Notes: a model not told the origin generated them from the sequence alone. Shown: positions 38,187 to 48,436, counted from the first letter of the stretch. The stretch is 64,000 nt of DNA from Paenalkalicoccus suaedae (GCF_006965545.2 NZ_CP041372.2:2976001-3040000), one strand, 5' to 3'. Made by a program: numbers and translations.

Positions 38187-39728
38187 CTATAATCGCTTTC
38201 CAACGACAGGGATCATTTTAAGCTCTTCACGAGTAACACCTTTAAATACAAGTAATAATAGTCCATATACTACCGCTCCAACAGCCATCATGGCAAAGAC
38301 GAAAAGTAGCACACCGCCTCGACTCCAAGCTGTTACATCAAACAGTAGCATTGGTAAGTAAACGACTGCCCCCATACCAACTGCCGCTAGCATGACACGA
38401 ATCTCTCCATTCCCAAATAGCTTGAACGAGATCGACTTTTTCATCACATACAAATTCCATGCCGTAAGGACGACATACACAACTAGCGTGGACCAAGCTA
38501 CCCCGATTAATCCAAATTCTCTAATTAAGAAAATATTGAGGATTACTTTTAATACGGATGCTCCGAGAACAATATAGGCAGACAAAAGCTGCTTATTCAT
38601 TCCTTGTAAAAGTCCTGTTGTCAATACAGCAAACGACGTAAATACAGCACTTACGTGTACGATTGCTAATGTATCACTTGCCATCGTATCTCCAAATAAC
38701 GCAATGTTGAGTGGCACCGTAAGAACAAGTAGACCAATGGCAGCTGGCCATGATGTTAAGTGCATAAACTTCATTGCCTTCTCTGTGATGCGAGAAGTTT
38801 TCGTGTGATCGCCTGCTGCTAATGCCCCTGTAATAAGCGGAATCAATGGTAAAATAAGTGCTTGTGCAAATACAACAGCAATCTGTACGAGCGCAAGTCC
38901 CCGACCATAATAGCCATACTGTACAGCCACATTTTCGCCAATCGCAGCTAGCTGACTCGGGACGGTGATCGAGTCAATGAAGTTAACGAGCGCCATCGCT
39001 AGTGCGCCGACACAAATAGGTAAGGAAATTTTAAGAATCGTTTTGGACCAGCGACGAAAGCTATCTATTGAATAGCGTACGTCCGTTGTTGGCTTCACAT
39101 CGGACTTGGTAAATTTACGGCGCAGATACACAAGTGACGCAAGCGCCCCAAGAATTGAGCCGATCATGACGCCTCCTGCGATCACAGACTCGTTAAAGCC
39201 TTGACGCACTAAGATGTACGCAAACAATAGAATGAAGAAAACGCGAACGACCTGCTCTAGCACCTGCGAGAGCGCAGTCGGGCGCATATCCTGATAGCCT
39301 TGGAAATAACCGCGATATACGGCCATATAAGGCGCAACTAACAATGTCGCTGATACAACAATTAAGGATAGCATCGCGAATTCTCCGCCTAACAGGGACG
39401 CGATTTGATTGGAGAATAGGACAATTCCAATAAACAATGTTGTTCCGAAGCTCATCGCGAGGATAGCTGCTGTGACGTAAATGTCACGAATCTGTTGCTC
39501 ATTGCCTGCAAGTCTCGCCTCCGAGATTAGCTTGGAAATCGCAAGCGGAATCCCTGCAACCGAGAGCGTCAAAACAGCCATATAAACGGGATAGACGATC
39601 GAAAAGATCCCGTACACTTCATCGCCCGCAATATTTTGAAGCGGAATTCGAAAGAGACTGCCGATAATCTTTGAAAGGAGCGACGCAATTGTAATAATTA
39701 GCGCCCCTTGTAAAAAGGTCTGCTTCAT
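38187..39728 (-). CDS. MOP-superfamily polysaccharide flippase (MurJ/SpoVB-like, CsaA-type)
   Basis: A 513-residue protein with about 14 membrane helices, starting TFLQGALIITIASLLSKIIG, as in SpoVB/MurJ-like lipid-linked oligosaccharide flippases. In Bacillus anthracis a similar oligosaccharide transporter (csaA) is encoded next to csaB. It is likely to move the lipid-linked wall polymer repeat across the membrane. It overlaps the tagA-like stop by 4 nt, so they are coupled. Confidence 0.9.
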   Translation of the reverse strand: MKQTFLQGALIITIASLLSKIIGSLFRIPLQNIAGDEVYGIFSIVYPVYMAVLTLSVAGIPLAISKLISEARLAGNEQQIRDIYVTAAILAMSFGTTLFIGIVLFSNQIASLLGGEFAMLSLIVVSATLLVAPYMAVYRGYFQGYQDMRPTALSQVLEQVVRVFFILLFAYILVRQGFNESVIAGGVMIGSILGALASLVYLRRKFTKSDVKPTTDVRYSIDSFRRWSKTILKISLPICVGALAMALVNFIDSITVPSQLAAIGENVAVQYGYYGRGLALVQIAVVFAQALILPLIPLITGALAAGDHTKTSRITEKAMKFMHLTSWPAAIGLLVLTVPLNIALFGDTMASDTLAIVHVSAVFTSFAVLTTGLLQGMNKQLLSAYIVLGASVLKVILNIFLIREFGLIGVAWSTLVVYVVLTAWNLYVMKKSISFKLFGNGEIRVMLAAVGMGAVVYLPMLLFDVTAWSRGGVLLFVFAMMAVGAVVYGLLLLVFKGVTREELKMIPVVGKRL

Positions 39729-40465
39729 CGTTGCTTCTTTCTCTCTTGAAGCATTTTGATCCCAAATCGCGGTAACGCCATCATGCGTCCGATTCGACTT
39801 GGCTGCTTTAGAAGCCTATAAAACCACTCAAGGTGGATTTTTTGCCAAAACATTGGTGCGCGCTTCACTTCGCCTGCGAGCACATCAAAGCTCCCGCCGA
39901 TCCCCATAAAGACGCCATGGTCAAATTGATCCATGTGTTGCGCAATCCAGTTCTCCTGCCTTGGTAGTCCAAGCGCTACAAACACGTAGTCTGGCTTCGT
40001 CTCTCTGATCTCATTCGGGATCGCATCATCCGCCCAATCAAAGAATCCGTGATGACTACCTGTAATCTTTACGTGAGGAAACTGCGTCTCGATCTGCGCA
40101 ATCGTTTTAGGAAGAACCTCTTTTGATGCTCCAAGCAAGTAAATGGACTGCCCCTTCTCATTTGCCATCGTTAAGAGTCGCATAAATAAATCGAAGCCTG
40201 TAACGCGCTCTGGTAACTTCTCGCCAATCAGCTGCGCACCCTTTACAACTCCGATTCCATCCGCAGTTACATATGTAGCTTTATCAATACTTCTTTTATA
40301 GTCGTCATTCTCATAAGCATGGAGGACGATTTCCGGATTTGCCGTTACGACAAAAGCTTTTTCTTTTAATTCAGCGTGCGTGACTAGTTGCTCCGACATC
40401 TCTTTTAACGTCGTACGAACAAACGGCACCCCTAGAATATTGACGCGGTCAAACTGTTTTATCAT
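39725..40465 (-). CDS. WecG/TagA/CpsF family N-acetylmannosaminyltransferase
   Basis: A 246-residue GT26 enzyme. It carries the ADGIGVV motif near residue 67, ERVTGFDLF near 87 and the VFVALGLPRQENWI motif near 175. TagA adds ManNAc to the GlcNAc-PP-lipid made by TagO, completing the linkage disaccharide. It is first gene of the tagA-flippase-DUF5693-csaB operon, divergent from secA2. Confidence 0.93.
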   Translation of the reverse strand: MIKQFDRVNILGVPFVRTTLKEMSEQLVTHAELKEKAFVVTANPEIVLHAYENDDYKRSIDKATYVTADGIGVVKGAQLIGEKLPERVTGFDLFMRLLTMANEKGQSIYLLGASKEVLPKTIAQIETQFPHVKITGSHHGFFDWADDAIPNEIRETKPDYVFVALGLPRQENWIAQHMDQFDHGVFMGIGGSFDVLAGEVKRAPMFWQKIHLEWFYRLLKQPSRIGRMMALPRFGIKMLQERKKQR

Positions 40466-40588
40466 GATGAGTTAGCCTCTCTTTGCTTTTTTCTCTCTTG
40501 CATCATACCAAATTTACCTATGGAATGGAATTGACTTTCGAACCACCCTTGATTTTTCCATCGAGAAAGACAATTAAACTCCTATTCA

Positions 40589-40597
40589 TGCTATACT
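40589..40597 (+). promoter_or_regulatory. Extended -10 of secA2
   Basis: TGCTATACT, a good extended -10 match, about 72 nt upstream of the secA2 ATG. Confidence 0.55.
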
Positions 40598-40668
40598 AGT
40601 CGTTGGGAATGGTGAATTTGTTACGGCAGATTTACATTCGATTTTGAGAGTTTTAAGGAGAGAGCATA

Positions 40669-43068
40669 ATGCTTAAGTTTGTCAAAAAGGTAATCGGAGA
40701 AGAGCAAGACCGACGCCTTAAAAAATACGGGAAAATTGTCGCTGAAATTAATAAGCGAGAAGCCGATGTAGAGAAGCTGTCTGATGCTGAGTTACAACAT
40801 AAAACAATTGAATTTAAAGAACGTTTAGAAGCTGGTACAAAGCTTGATGACTTAACGGTCGAGGCATTCGCTGTCGTGCGCGAGGCTGCAAAGCGTGTCC
40901 TTGGACAACGTCACTACGATGTGCAGCTTATGGGTGGCTTGACGCTACTTGAGGGCGACATTGCGGAGATGGCAACTGGAGAAGGTAAAACACTTGTTGC
41001 TTCCCTGCCAAGCTATTTAAAGGCACTTGAAGGGAAAGGCGTTCACGTCATTACGGTTAACGAATATTTAGCACGCCGTGACCGTGAGATGATTGGAGAA
41101 GTGCACGAATTTCTTGGACTGACAGTTGGACTTAACGTACCGATGCTGTCTGCTCCCGAAAAGCAAGCTGCTTACCGCGCTGATATTACATACGGTGTCG
41201 GCAATGAGTTTGGCTTTGACTATTTACGAGACAACATGGTGTACGGCACGAATCAACGTTCTCGCCAGCGTCCGTATCATTACGCGATCGTCGATGAGAT
41301 TGATAGTGTATTGATTGACGAAGCAAAAACACCATTAATTATCGCTGGTAAAACAAGCGTTAATCCGAATCTTTACCACATTTGCGCGAAGCTTTCTAAA
41401 AGCTTTCAGGAGAATGAAGATTACGTCTATGATCGTGAAGCGAAGTCTGTTAGTTTCTTAGACGGCGGTATCACGAAGGTCGAGCGCGCATTTGGCGTTG
41501 ATAACTTGTATGACTTAGAGCACCAAACGCTTTATCACTATGTGATCCAGGCACTACGCGCACGCGTGATGTTTAAGCGCGATGTCGAATATATTATCGA
41601 CAAAGGCGAAGTAAAGCTTGTCGACATGTTTACAGGACGTATTATGGACGGTCGTACCCTCTCTGATGGACTTCACCAGGCAATCGAAGCCAAAGAAGGC
41701 GTGGAGATTACTGAGGAGAACAAGACGCAAGCAACGGTGACGGTGCAGAACTACTTCCGCCTCTATCCAATGCTATCTGGGATGACCGGTACCGCTCGTA
41801 CGGAAAAGCAGGAGTTTGAGATGCTTTATGGCATGACGGTTATTGCCATCCCGCCTAACAAAAAACGTCTGCGTGACGATCGAAGTGATCGAATCTTTGC
41901 TACTGTTGAGCAGAAGTACATCGCAGTCGCTAAAAAGGTGCGTGAGCTCTACGACCAAAAGCAGCCTGTGTTAGTAGGAACAACGTCTATCATTCAATCC
42001 GAAACAATTGCGCAATATTTAGATGAAGAAGAAATTCCATATGAGATTTTAAACGCAAAAAGCGTGGAGAAAGAAGTGCAGCTCATCTCCTTAGCAGGTC
42101 AGCTTGGACAAGTAACAATTGCTACAAATATGGCTGGACGCGGTACCGATATCATGCTCGGTGACGGGGTTAAAGAGCTCGGCGGACTATTTGTCCTCGG
42201 GACAGAAAAGCACGAAAGCCGTCGTATCGACAATCAGCTACGCGGACGTGCAGGTCGTCAGGGTGACCCTGGTACAACCGAGTTTTATGTCTCTATTGAA
42301 GATGAGATGATGAAGCGCTTTGCTCGCGAAGAGCTTGAAGAATGGCAGAAATCTCTTACTGCAGATGAACATGGTCAGATCGAAAGTAAAGAAGCTGGTG
42401 CATTTATTGATAAGGTCCAGCGTATGTGCGAGGATTTAAACTATGCGCAGCGTGAGTATACGCTCAAACTTGATGATGTCGTCAATGAACAGCGTGACGT
42501 TATTTACAAGCTACGTAATAAAGTTTTAGAGACACGCGAAGCTCTACCATTTGTCTATGAAATGATTAAAGGTGCAACCGACGAGCTCGTTAAAAAGCAT
42601 TGTCCCGAGTATCAGCTACCTGAAGAGTGGGATCTCCACGATCTACAGGTGCAACTTAACCATATTCTTCCACACGAAGACTTTGCTTTAGAAGGTGAAA
42701 TCGAGAGCTTAGATGACGTGTTAGGTCCGGTGCGCGAAAGTGTTGCCAGATACATTGAATGGATATCGAAGTACGAAAAGCGTCCTGCCGTGCAAAACGA
42801 TGCAAAGCGCGTACTTTTGATCAGCATCGACGTTCGCTGGCTTTCTCACTTAGACGATATGAATCGTCTGAAAGAAGGTATTGGACTTCGTAGCTACCAG
42901 CAAGAAGACCCAATGCGCATTTACCTTCGCGAAGGCTTTGAGTTCTTCGAGAAGACATATGCGAATATCCAAAAGGACACCGCATTCCAAATGCTACGTC
43001 CATTGCGTCCTTTACTTGAAGCAGAGAAAAAGAAAGCTTCAGAAGCAGCGGCGACAACAGAAGATTAA
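40669..43068 (+). CDS. secA2: Accessory Sec translocase ATPase SecA2
   Basis: A 799-residue SecA paralogue. Walker A is in MATGEGKTL (about 103-110), Walker B-like VDEIDSVL near 208, and the late helicase motif QLRGRAGRQGDPG near 523. It is shorter than housekeeping SecA and lacks the C-terminal zinc tail, as usual for SecA2. In S-layer Bacillus, SecA2 exports SLH S-layer proteins. AAGGAGAG precedes the ATG. slaP follows 70 nt later. Confidence 0.96.
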   Translation: MLKFVKKVIGEEQDRRLKKYGKIVAEINKREADVEKLSDAELQHKTIEFKERLEAGTKLDDLTVEAFAVVREAAKRVLGQRHYDVQLMGGLTLLEGDIAEMATGEGKTLVASLPSYLKALEGKGVHVITVNEYLARRDREMIGEVHEFLGLTVGLNVPMLSAPEKQAAYRADITYGVGNEFGFDYLRDNMVYGTNQRSRQRPYHYAIVDEIDSVLIDEAKTPLIIAGKTSVNPNLYHICAKLSKSFQENEDYVYDREAKSVSFLDGGITKVERAFGVDNLYDLEHQTLYHYVIQALRARVMFKRDVEYIIDKGEVKLVDMFTGRIMDGRTLSDGLHQAIEAKEGVEITEENKTQATVTVQNYFRLYPMLSGMTGTARTEKQEFEMLYGMTVIAIPPNKKRLRDDRSDRIFATVEQKYIAVAKKVRELYDQKQPVLVGTTSIIQSETIAQYLDEEEIPYEILNAKSVEKEVQLISLAGQLGQVTIATNMAGRGTDIMLGDGVKELGGLFVLGTEKHESRRIDNQLRGRAGRQGDPGTTEFYVSIEDEMMKRFAREELEEWQKSLTADEHGQIESKEAGAFIDKVQRMCEDLNYAQREYTLKLDDVVNEQRDVIYKLRNKVLETREALPFVYEMIKGATDELVKKHCPEYQLPEEWDLHDLQVQLNHILPHEDFALEGEIESLDDVLGPVRESVARYIEWISKYEKRPAVQNDAKRVLLISIDVRWLSHLDDMNRLKEGIGLRSYQQEDPMRIYLREGFEFFEKTYANIQKDTAFQMLRPLRPLLEAEKKKASEAAATTED

Positions 43069-43071
43069 CTG

Positions 43072-43105
43072 GGTTCCCCTTCGTGTTCTTCGCCGAAGGG
43101 AAACC
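43072..43105 (+). other. Hairpin between secA2 and slaP
   Basis: GGTTcCCCTTCG pairs with CGAAGGGaAACC (one mismatch). No T-run follows; instead ACATACTATACT may be a -10 for slaP. It may be an mRNA-processing or attenuation hairpin. Confidence 0.45.
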
Positions 43106-43138
43106 GACTACATACTATACTAACTTGGAGGTTTTATC

Positions 43139-44053
43139 ATGCTCCCATTTTTCAACAAGAAAAACAAAGAGAAGCTAGAAATGGAAGGCCAAGAATCAAC
43201 GGTCTCCTCAAACGACATCCTACAAACATCTGACGAAGAAGCATCGAACGAAAAGGTGGAACCTACATTATCTATTCACCCTTCTTGGAACTTACCAGAA
43301 GAAGATATGTACTCCTTCCGCTTCCTAAACAACGAGTGCCCAGCGCTTGAACCAAACCAACTGTCACTTTACGGCATCAACGTTGCAAAAGACGATAAGG
43401 AGAACTATGTGTTTCACGCCTTTGTGAGACACAGTGTTAACCGCCCTATTGCTCTTTCGGAAACAACGATCGTGCTACTTGATAAAGACGAAAAAATTGT
43501 TGGGCGCAAGGTCGTTGATTTGAGCGAGCTCGGCGAGCTACCTGCTCACTCTAGCCGCCCGTGGCGTTTTACGTTTACTGCTAAGGATCTATTCATCGAT
43601 GAGGTTCCAGCCAAAGGATGGACGCTTGCATTCCAACTCAAGCCATCCTCTAGAAAGCACTCTTTAGAGCTTACGAGCACATGGAAGAAGTCTCTTGCGA
43701 CAACGGAGCAAAAGAAGCTTGAGGAGATTGTAAATAAAATTGAGCCGCCGAAGCCTGGTGAGGTGAATTTCCTTGGTTTGAAGGCGCAGCTTGTGGAACA
43801 GACTGGCGAGCTCCACGTGACGCTTCTTGTACGTAACGGTGGAGAGAAGGCGATTAACTTGGAGCAGATTCCTCTACAAGTTGAGGATGCTGCGGGTGAT
43901 ATCGTAGCAACTGGTGGATTTAAACTGAATCCGAAGCTTGAAGTAAAAGCGAATACAAGTACACCGTGGAACTTTGTATTCCCTGCTTCGATGATTACGA
44001 AAGAAAATCCGGATCTGTCTCGTTGGAAGGCGTATCCTCCTAAAAAGAAGTAA
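43139..44053 (+). CDS. slaP: Accessory Sec S-layer assembly protein (SlaP-like, SLAP domains)
   Basis: A 304-residue cytoplasmic protein. An acidic N-terminal tail (about 1-50) precedes two related SLAP-type beta-sandwich domains (about 60-180 and 200-300). Both end in a matching segment (SSRPWRFTFTAKDLF and TSTPWNFVFPASMIT). In Bacillus anthracis SlaP works with SecA2 in secreting S-layer proteins. TTGGAGG precedes the ATG. No signal peptide is present, which fits an intracellular helper. Confidence 0.88.
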   Translation: MLPFFNKKNKEKLEMEGQESTVSSNDILQTSDEEASNEKVEPTLSIHPSWNLPEEDMYSFRFLNNECPALEPNQLSLYGINVAKDDKENYVFHAFVRHSVNRPIALSETTIVLLDKDEKIVGRKVVDLSELGELPAHSSRPWRFTFTAKDLFIDEVPAKGWTLAFQLKPSSRKHSLELTSTWKKSLATTEQKKLEEIVNKIEPPKPGEVNFLGLKAQLVEQTGELHVTLLVRNGGEKAINLEQIPLQVEDAAGDIVATGGFKLNPKLEVKANTSTPWNFVFPASMITKENPDLSRWKAYPPKKK

Positions 44054-44068
44054 GTTATTGTTGGTAGA

Positions 44069-44103
44069 GGCTAAGGTTGATGAATCAACCTTAGCCTTTT
44101 TTT
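44069..44103 (+). terminator. Terminator of secA2-slaP
   Basis: GGCTAAGGTTGAT - GA - ATCAACCTTAGCC, perfect 13-bp stem, then TTTTTTT. Confidence 0.93.
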
Positions 44104-44265
44104 GTTATGGTTTTTGGGGTGCGTCTGCATTTTCACCTTGCTCGTGTCCATAAATTTTGACCGTCTGCATGTCGTAACTCGCGGCATGCATTTTAACCTC
44201 GATCGTAAACACTTCAACAACCTTAGCATACTTTTCCCCCGCCCCATGCATTTCTCAAAAACAAA

Positions 44266-44294
44266 AAGCAGGAACCCTAATCGGCTCCTGCTCT
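44266..44294 (-). terminator. Terminator of the amidase gene
   Basis: Minus strand AGCAGGA - loop - TCCTGCT, then TTTTTGTTTTT. A short C/T-rich spacer 44110-44260 separates it from the slaP terminator. Confidence 0.75.
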
Positions 44295-44307
44295 AAACGA
44301 ACAACTT

Positions 44308-45747
44308 TTATTTAAAATACTGCTGTAGTCCTTCAAAGATTGCTTCCGCTGAACGTTGTCGGTACGCGTCTGTCCGGAGTTTCTGTGCATCTGAAGAGTT
44401 AGTCATAAATCCTAGCTCTAGTAACACACTTGGCATAGTCGTCTCGCGAATAACGTGGTAATTGCCTTCCTTGACGCCGCGATCCGTCGTTTGTAATTTA
44501 GCAACCATAATGCGGTGTATATCCTCTGCAAGCTTCTTTGAGGATTGCGAACTATAGCGAGTGCTGTAGAACGTCTCCGTCCCATTAGCCGCCGGATTGC
44601 TAAACGCATTTGCATGTACGCTAATAAACACATCGGCGTTGCTTCGCTCGGCGATTCGTACGCGCTCTGCAAGAGACAAGAAGATATCTCTATCCCGAGT
44701 CATGACAACATTTGCTCCAGCAGCTGTTAATAGCCGCTCTGCACGCTTAGCAACATCAAAAATGAGGTCTTTTTCATTCATGCCACCCGCGACAGCTCCT
44801 GGGTCAGTCCCACCGTGACCTGCGTCAAGTACGATCGTTTTACCAGAGAGACCAGGTGACGCCGGACCTCCCATGTTTAAGAATGATGAACTCACATACC
44901 CTTTTTGACCTTGAAACGTAATTTGAGCCCATCCATTTGATTCTGACTCCACAATCACGATCGTTCCGTTTGGTAAGCCACCTAATCTAGGTGCGCTAGC
45001 GTTTGGAGCTGACCGTACATTTAAAGACGAAGCTGTAACTACTGCTTCTGTTCCAATAGGAGCTGGCGCTGGTGGAGTTGGTAATACTTCACTCCCAGGT
45101 ACAAATAATCGACTTACGTAAGCTGAACGAGATGTTTGATGCCAATACACATCAGCTCCAAATGTTTGTGCAAAAAATCTAAGTGGTACATATGTGACGC
45201 CCTGTCTAATATCTGCAGGTACGGCTCCTTGAATTTCATTTCCATCTACAAACACTTTTTTCTGATCAATTTGGAACATAACGCGCTTGTTGCCATCCTG
45301 CGCATGAACCTCGCGATTAGCCTGATCCCATCTCACATTAATACCGAGAGCATCTCCAATTGCACGATAAGGCACGAGAGTTGTACCTCGGTCATTGATA
45401 ACACGAGCATCCGTTTGTAACACATTTCCATTTACAATCGCACGTGTATTTCCCGATCCATTTGCTGGAATCGGAATTGTTCGTACATAGCTTGCTGAAA
45501 CATACGCGACATTTCCACTATGTTGAATTTTATGCCACCCGTTAGCTGTCTCTAAAATATGTACTGGTGTACCTGATGGCAGTCTATCAATGGATCTAAA
45601 AGATGTGCTTGGACCTTCTCTTACATTTAAATCTGTTGAAGATGTCACGGTACCAACTGAAATAGCAGAAGCTTCATTTGGGTTAAAACCTATGATGGCA
45701 AAAGCTAAAAAACACGCAGCTAGTACAACGATGATACGATTCCGCAT
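44308..45747 (-). CDS. Secreted N-acetylmuramoyl-L-alanine amidase (Amidase_3) with SH3b and stalk domains
   Basis: A 479-residue autolysin. Signal peptide 1-29; SH3b about 32-92; a copper-amine-oxidase-N-like (stalk) domain about 98-215 with two VPYRAIGDALG / VPLRFFAQTFG repeats; a second SH3b about 235-292; Amidase_3 about 300-479. Zinc ligands are His in LDAGHGGTDPG, Glu in MNEKDL and His in SVHANAF, with catalytic Glu in LELGFM. It cleaves the amide between MurNAc and the stem peptide. It has no SLH domain. GGGGAGG precedes the ATG. Confidence 0.95.
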   Translation of the reverse strand: MRNRIIVVLAACFLAFAIIGFNPNEASAISVGTVTSSTDLNVREGPSTSFRSIDRLPSGTPVHILETANGWHKIQHSGNVAYVSASYVRTIPIPANGSGNTRAIVNGNVLQTDARVINDRGTTLVPYRAIGDALGINVRWDQANREVHAQDGNKRVMFQIDQKKVFVDGNEIQGAVPADIRQGVTYVPLRFFAQTFGADVYWHQTSRSAYVSRLFVPGSEVLPTPPAPAPIGTEAVVTASSLNVRSAPNASAPRLGGLPNGTIVIVESESNGWAQITFQGQKGYVSSSFLNMGGPASPGLSGKTIVLDAGHGGTDPGAVAGGMNEKDLIFDVAKRAERLLTAAGANVVMTRDRDIFLSLAERVRIAERSNADVFISVHANAFSNPAANGTETFYSTRYSSQSSKKLAEDIHRIMVAKLQTTDRGVKEGNYHVIRETTMPSVLLELGFMTNSSDAQKLRTDAYRQRSAEAIFEGLQQYFK

Positions 45748-46132
45748 ATTATTCCTCCCCTGACTTTCTTCGCTACTTACTCGTAATTTTTGACAGCAAT
45801 TCTATGCAAACTATACCACACACCACCTCATATTTAACAGTTTCGCGACAGAAAATATAGAATATATGATTCTTTGGAACTACATACGAAATAATTCAAG
45901 TTTCTCATCACTAGTTTACTAGTAGCTTTAGTTACGCTAATAATTTTGGGAAACACTAATAGATTAGTAGTTTTACTATTTGCATCTTGTAAAATCTCGA
46001 TTGAATACGCGCACTAATGGCTTTTTGCGCGAAATGCCACTTGATCTAGAGCTTTCTCTCTCTTTTTCGCGCTAGTTGAGCTAGTCATATATGGTTTTAT
46101 CTACATGTATAAAGAGATAATCGTGTTGCAGT
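45748..46132. other. Gene-free AT-rich stretch
   Basis: No gene. A small palindrome CTAGTTTACTAG lies near 45911. GCGCGAAA (about 46027) could pair with TTTCGCGC (about 46066), followed by TAGTTGAGCTAG, which resembles the A-family box; this may be a relic of an A element. Confidence 0.35.
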
Positions 46133-46135
46133 GAA

Positions 46136-46309
46136 AGTTATGTGCCTCATTCTAGAGTTATGTTCCTTATTTGGTTTTTATGTGCCGCATCCCTGATTTA
46201 TGTGCCCCGTACCTTAGTTATGGACCTCTTGAATAGTTATGTTCCGCATTTCCTAGTTATGTTCCTAATCTGACTTTTATGTTCCCCATTTCTAAGTTAT
46301 GGACTTCAC
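46136..46309 (+). repeat. Phased 20-nt array D2
   Basis: Nine TTATGTTCC/TTATGTGCC/TTATGGAC copies start at 46138, 46158, 46178, 46198, 46218, 46237, 46257, 46277 and 46297. Spacing is 20 nt apart from one 19. The last copy is TTATGGACTT, as in D1, D3 and (as TATGGACTT) D4. It lies just beyond the terminator of the SLH-glucosaminidase gene. Confidence 0.85.
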
Positions 46310-46329
46310 CAAACTGAAAAGACCATCTG

Positions 46330-46382
46330 CAGCAAAAAAACAAAAAACTGCTAATCTTCCAAATCAATTAGAAGATTAGCAG
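46330..46382 (-). terminator. Terminator of the SLH-glucosaminidase gene
   Basis: Minus strand CTGCTAATCTTC - 11-nt loop - GAAGATTAGCAG, perfect 12-bp stem, then TTTTTTG and a longer T-rich run. Confidence 0.92.
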
Positions 46383-46391
46383 TCCACATTA

Positions 46392-48407
46392 TTATCTTAC
46401 ATAAGGTATTGGTGTTAGATAAGCACTGTGAATATATCCTGTTGGTGTGCTTCTGTCGTCAGATGACACTTCGTACCAGCGTTGACCGTTAGAAGCTAAC
46501 GCTTCATTGATCATGATGACGTGTGCACCCGCGTTTCTGTACGTAAAGATGGATGGGAATTCTGTCCCTGCTCCGCGACGAACGTTAAGACCTGTTGTGT
46601 TCACTCGTCCGATAGAGTAGTTACCTAAGTCCTTGCCTCCTAGGAATTGATCCGCTCTGTACATGTGTCCCGCGATTTTTTGTCCCCAGAACATATCAGA
46701 CGCATAGCGAATGTTCATCCCTGCGCCTTTATTACCGACGAAGGCTCCTTCAAAGCGCCAGTCGCCCTGATGTGCATAACCCGGGAGGATATATCGCTCC
46801 GCTAAGTACATGATGCTCGCCTCAAAGCTAATAAACGTATCTGCATTCCCGTATGGATTAGAGTCTGAAGCATTTAAGCCAAACAGGTTATTCTTATCCT
46901 GCGCAATACGGCTAGTGCCCCATGCGCTCTCATGAATAGCCTTCCCCATAATATAAAGCGCGTTAATACCTGTGCGCTCTTGAGCGTTGATAAATGCCTG
47001 CCCCATACCAACTAGTGGCTTGTTGCCAGGGCTTGCAGCTTGTAAATACGCGTCAAGCTCTGCTGCTGTATAGTTCGTGCGAGACTTTACTGGTAGCGCA
47101 TTAAAATATTGATCGGCCTCACCGACGCGATTCCCTGCGCTGTCAAAGTATGTGCGACCATTCCAACTATAATAGCGCTCATTTGCTCGCATAAAACCAG
47201 GTGCTTTCCCATAGCGATACGAAGAAAAAGTATCCGCTGTTGGGTTATACAAGTGATGCGTCAACTCACCGCCGGAGACGGAGTAATAGTTACGCTTGTT
47301 AATTGTTTGTTGAGTAGGATACAGCTTTACTTGATCCCAGTTTACATAGCCAACTCGGCCAGCAACCTCTACTTGGATCACACCGTTTGCCGTTCCCATA
47401 TAGCGGACTTCAGAACCAAATCGTGCATCGTCTGTCATATACGTTGTAGCATTGGTTAAATTACTGTTGCCATAAACACTGACGATAGATGCTGTTGGAT
47501 GATTTGGCCGAACGATTCCACCAGCCATTTCTTTAATCGCACCATTTTTAAGCAAGATCGTTCTCGTTGATGTTAATGCACGTTTCGCCTGATCATATGA
47601 CGAATACGTTGTTGGAACAACTTGAAGCTCTCCATTACTTGCGATAGAAGCAACTTGGAAATGATCTACTTCTGGTGGTTGCACTGGAGGCGTTACAGGT
47701 GGCGTCGGCGTTGGTGCCGGCTCACCTGGTGTCGGATCTGGCTCTACCGGATCCGTGTCACCGATAATCTCTTCATAATCTTCCACAACACGAATCATAC
47801 GAACAATAAATGCCGCCGCTTCCGCTCTTGTTGCATTTTGCTTTGGAGCAAATCGCATCATTGACGGATCGTTTGTTGTATAACCCAAAATAATTCCGAA
47901 ATACGCATTACTTTGAACAGCTGTAAGGTACATCTCACGAATGTCAGCAACATCGATGAAGTTTAATTCACCAGGCTGGCGAGGCACCCCTCTGTATCCA
48001 ATGGCGCGATCAATCATGACGGCCATTTCTTCACGCGTAATGTTTTGCTCTGGTCGGAACGTTCCGTTTGGATATCCTCCTACAAGAGAGGCTCCTGCTG
48101 CACGGTAAATGCCATCAGATAACCCGTGAGTTCTTGGCACATCCGAGAAGCTCGCTTGCTGACTGCCTGCTGGCAGATTCAATGCACGCGCTAAAAACGT
48201 TGCAAACTGCCCTCTTGTTACCTGCGCATTTGGCGCGACGCGATTCGCACTCACACCCGCCATAATATTACGGTCAATCGCTTCTAGTAGCTCTTCTTCT
48301 AAGCTGTGCCCACTAATGTCGGTGAAGGAAGTGTTTGCCTGTACGGTCGAAAAGGTGGTAAACATCATCACGATGGCAATCGTTGCTACAAAAAACTTCT
48401 TTAACAT
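46392..48407 (-). CDS. SLH-anchored N-acetylglucosaminidase (autolysin)
   Basis: A 671-residue secreted wall hydrolase. Signal peptide 1-24; three SLH repeats (about 26-80, 86-143, 147-207); a Pro/Thr/Glu linker (about 215-242); a middle region of about 200 residues with SH3-like segments; a glucosaminidase domain (about 455-600) with catalytic Glu in IHESAWGTS; and a C-terminal SH3b (about 608-665, TGLNVRRGAGTEFPS). It cleaves the glycan backbone. AAAGGAG precedes the ATG. SLH repeats should tie it to pyruvylated polymer. Confidence 0.94.
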   Translation of the reverse strand: MLKKFFVATIAIVMMFTTFSTVQANTSFTDISGHSLEEELLEAIDRNIMAGVSANRVAPNAQVTRGQFATFLARALNLPAGSQQASFSDVPRTHGLSDGIYRAAGASLVGGYPNGTFRPEQNITREEMAVMIDRAIGYRGVPRQPGELNFIDVADIREMYLTAVQSNAYFGIILGYTTNDPSMMRFAPKQNATRAEAAAFIVRMIRVVEDYEEIIGDTDPVEPDPTPGEPAPTPTPPVTPPVQPPEVDHFQVASIASNGELQVVPTTYSSYDQAKRALTSTRTILLKNGAIKEMAGGIVRPNHPTASIVSVYGNSNLTNATTYMTDDARFGSEVRYMGTANGVIQVEVAGRVGYVNWDQVKLYPTQQTINKRNYYSVSGGELTHHLYNPTADTFSSYRYGKAPGFMRANERYYSWNGRTYFDSAGNRVGEADQYFNALPVKSRTNYTAAELDAYLQAASPGNKPLVGMGQAFINAQERTGINALYIMGKAIHESAWGTSRIAQDKNNLFGLNASDSNPYGNADTFISFEASIMYLAERYILPGYAHQGDWRFEGAFVGNKGAGMNIRYASDMFWGQKIAGHMYRADQFLGGKDLGNYSIGRVNTTGLNVRRGAGTEFPSIFTYRNAGAHVIMINEALASNGQRWYEVSSDDRSTPTGYIHSAYLTPIPYVR

Positions 48408-48436
48408 AGGTAGAACTCCTTTCTTTTTCTATATAA

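Noticed and set aside
44110-44250. Another phased array (TTTTCACC, TTTTGACC, TTTTAACC cores)
   Set aside because: Spacings between cores are uneven (25, 17, 19, 21 nt) and the motif is too weak to call.
46020-46090. Eighth family A element
   Set aside because: Only a possible 8-bp stem and a TAGTTGAGCTAG box are present; too little remains for a confident call.
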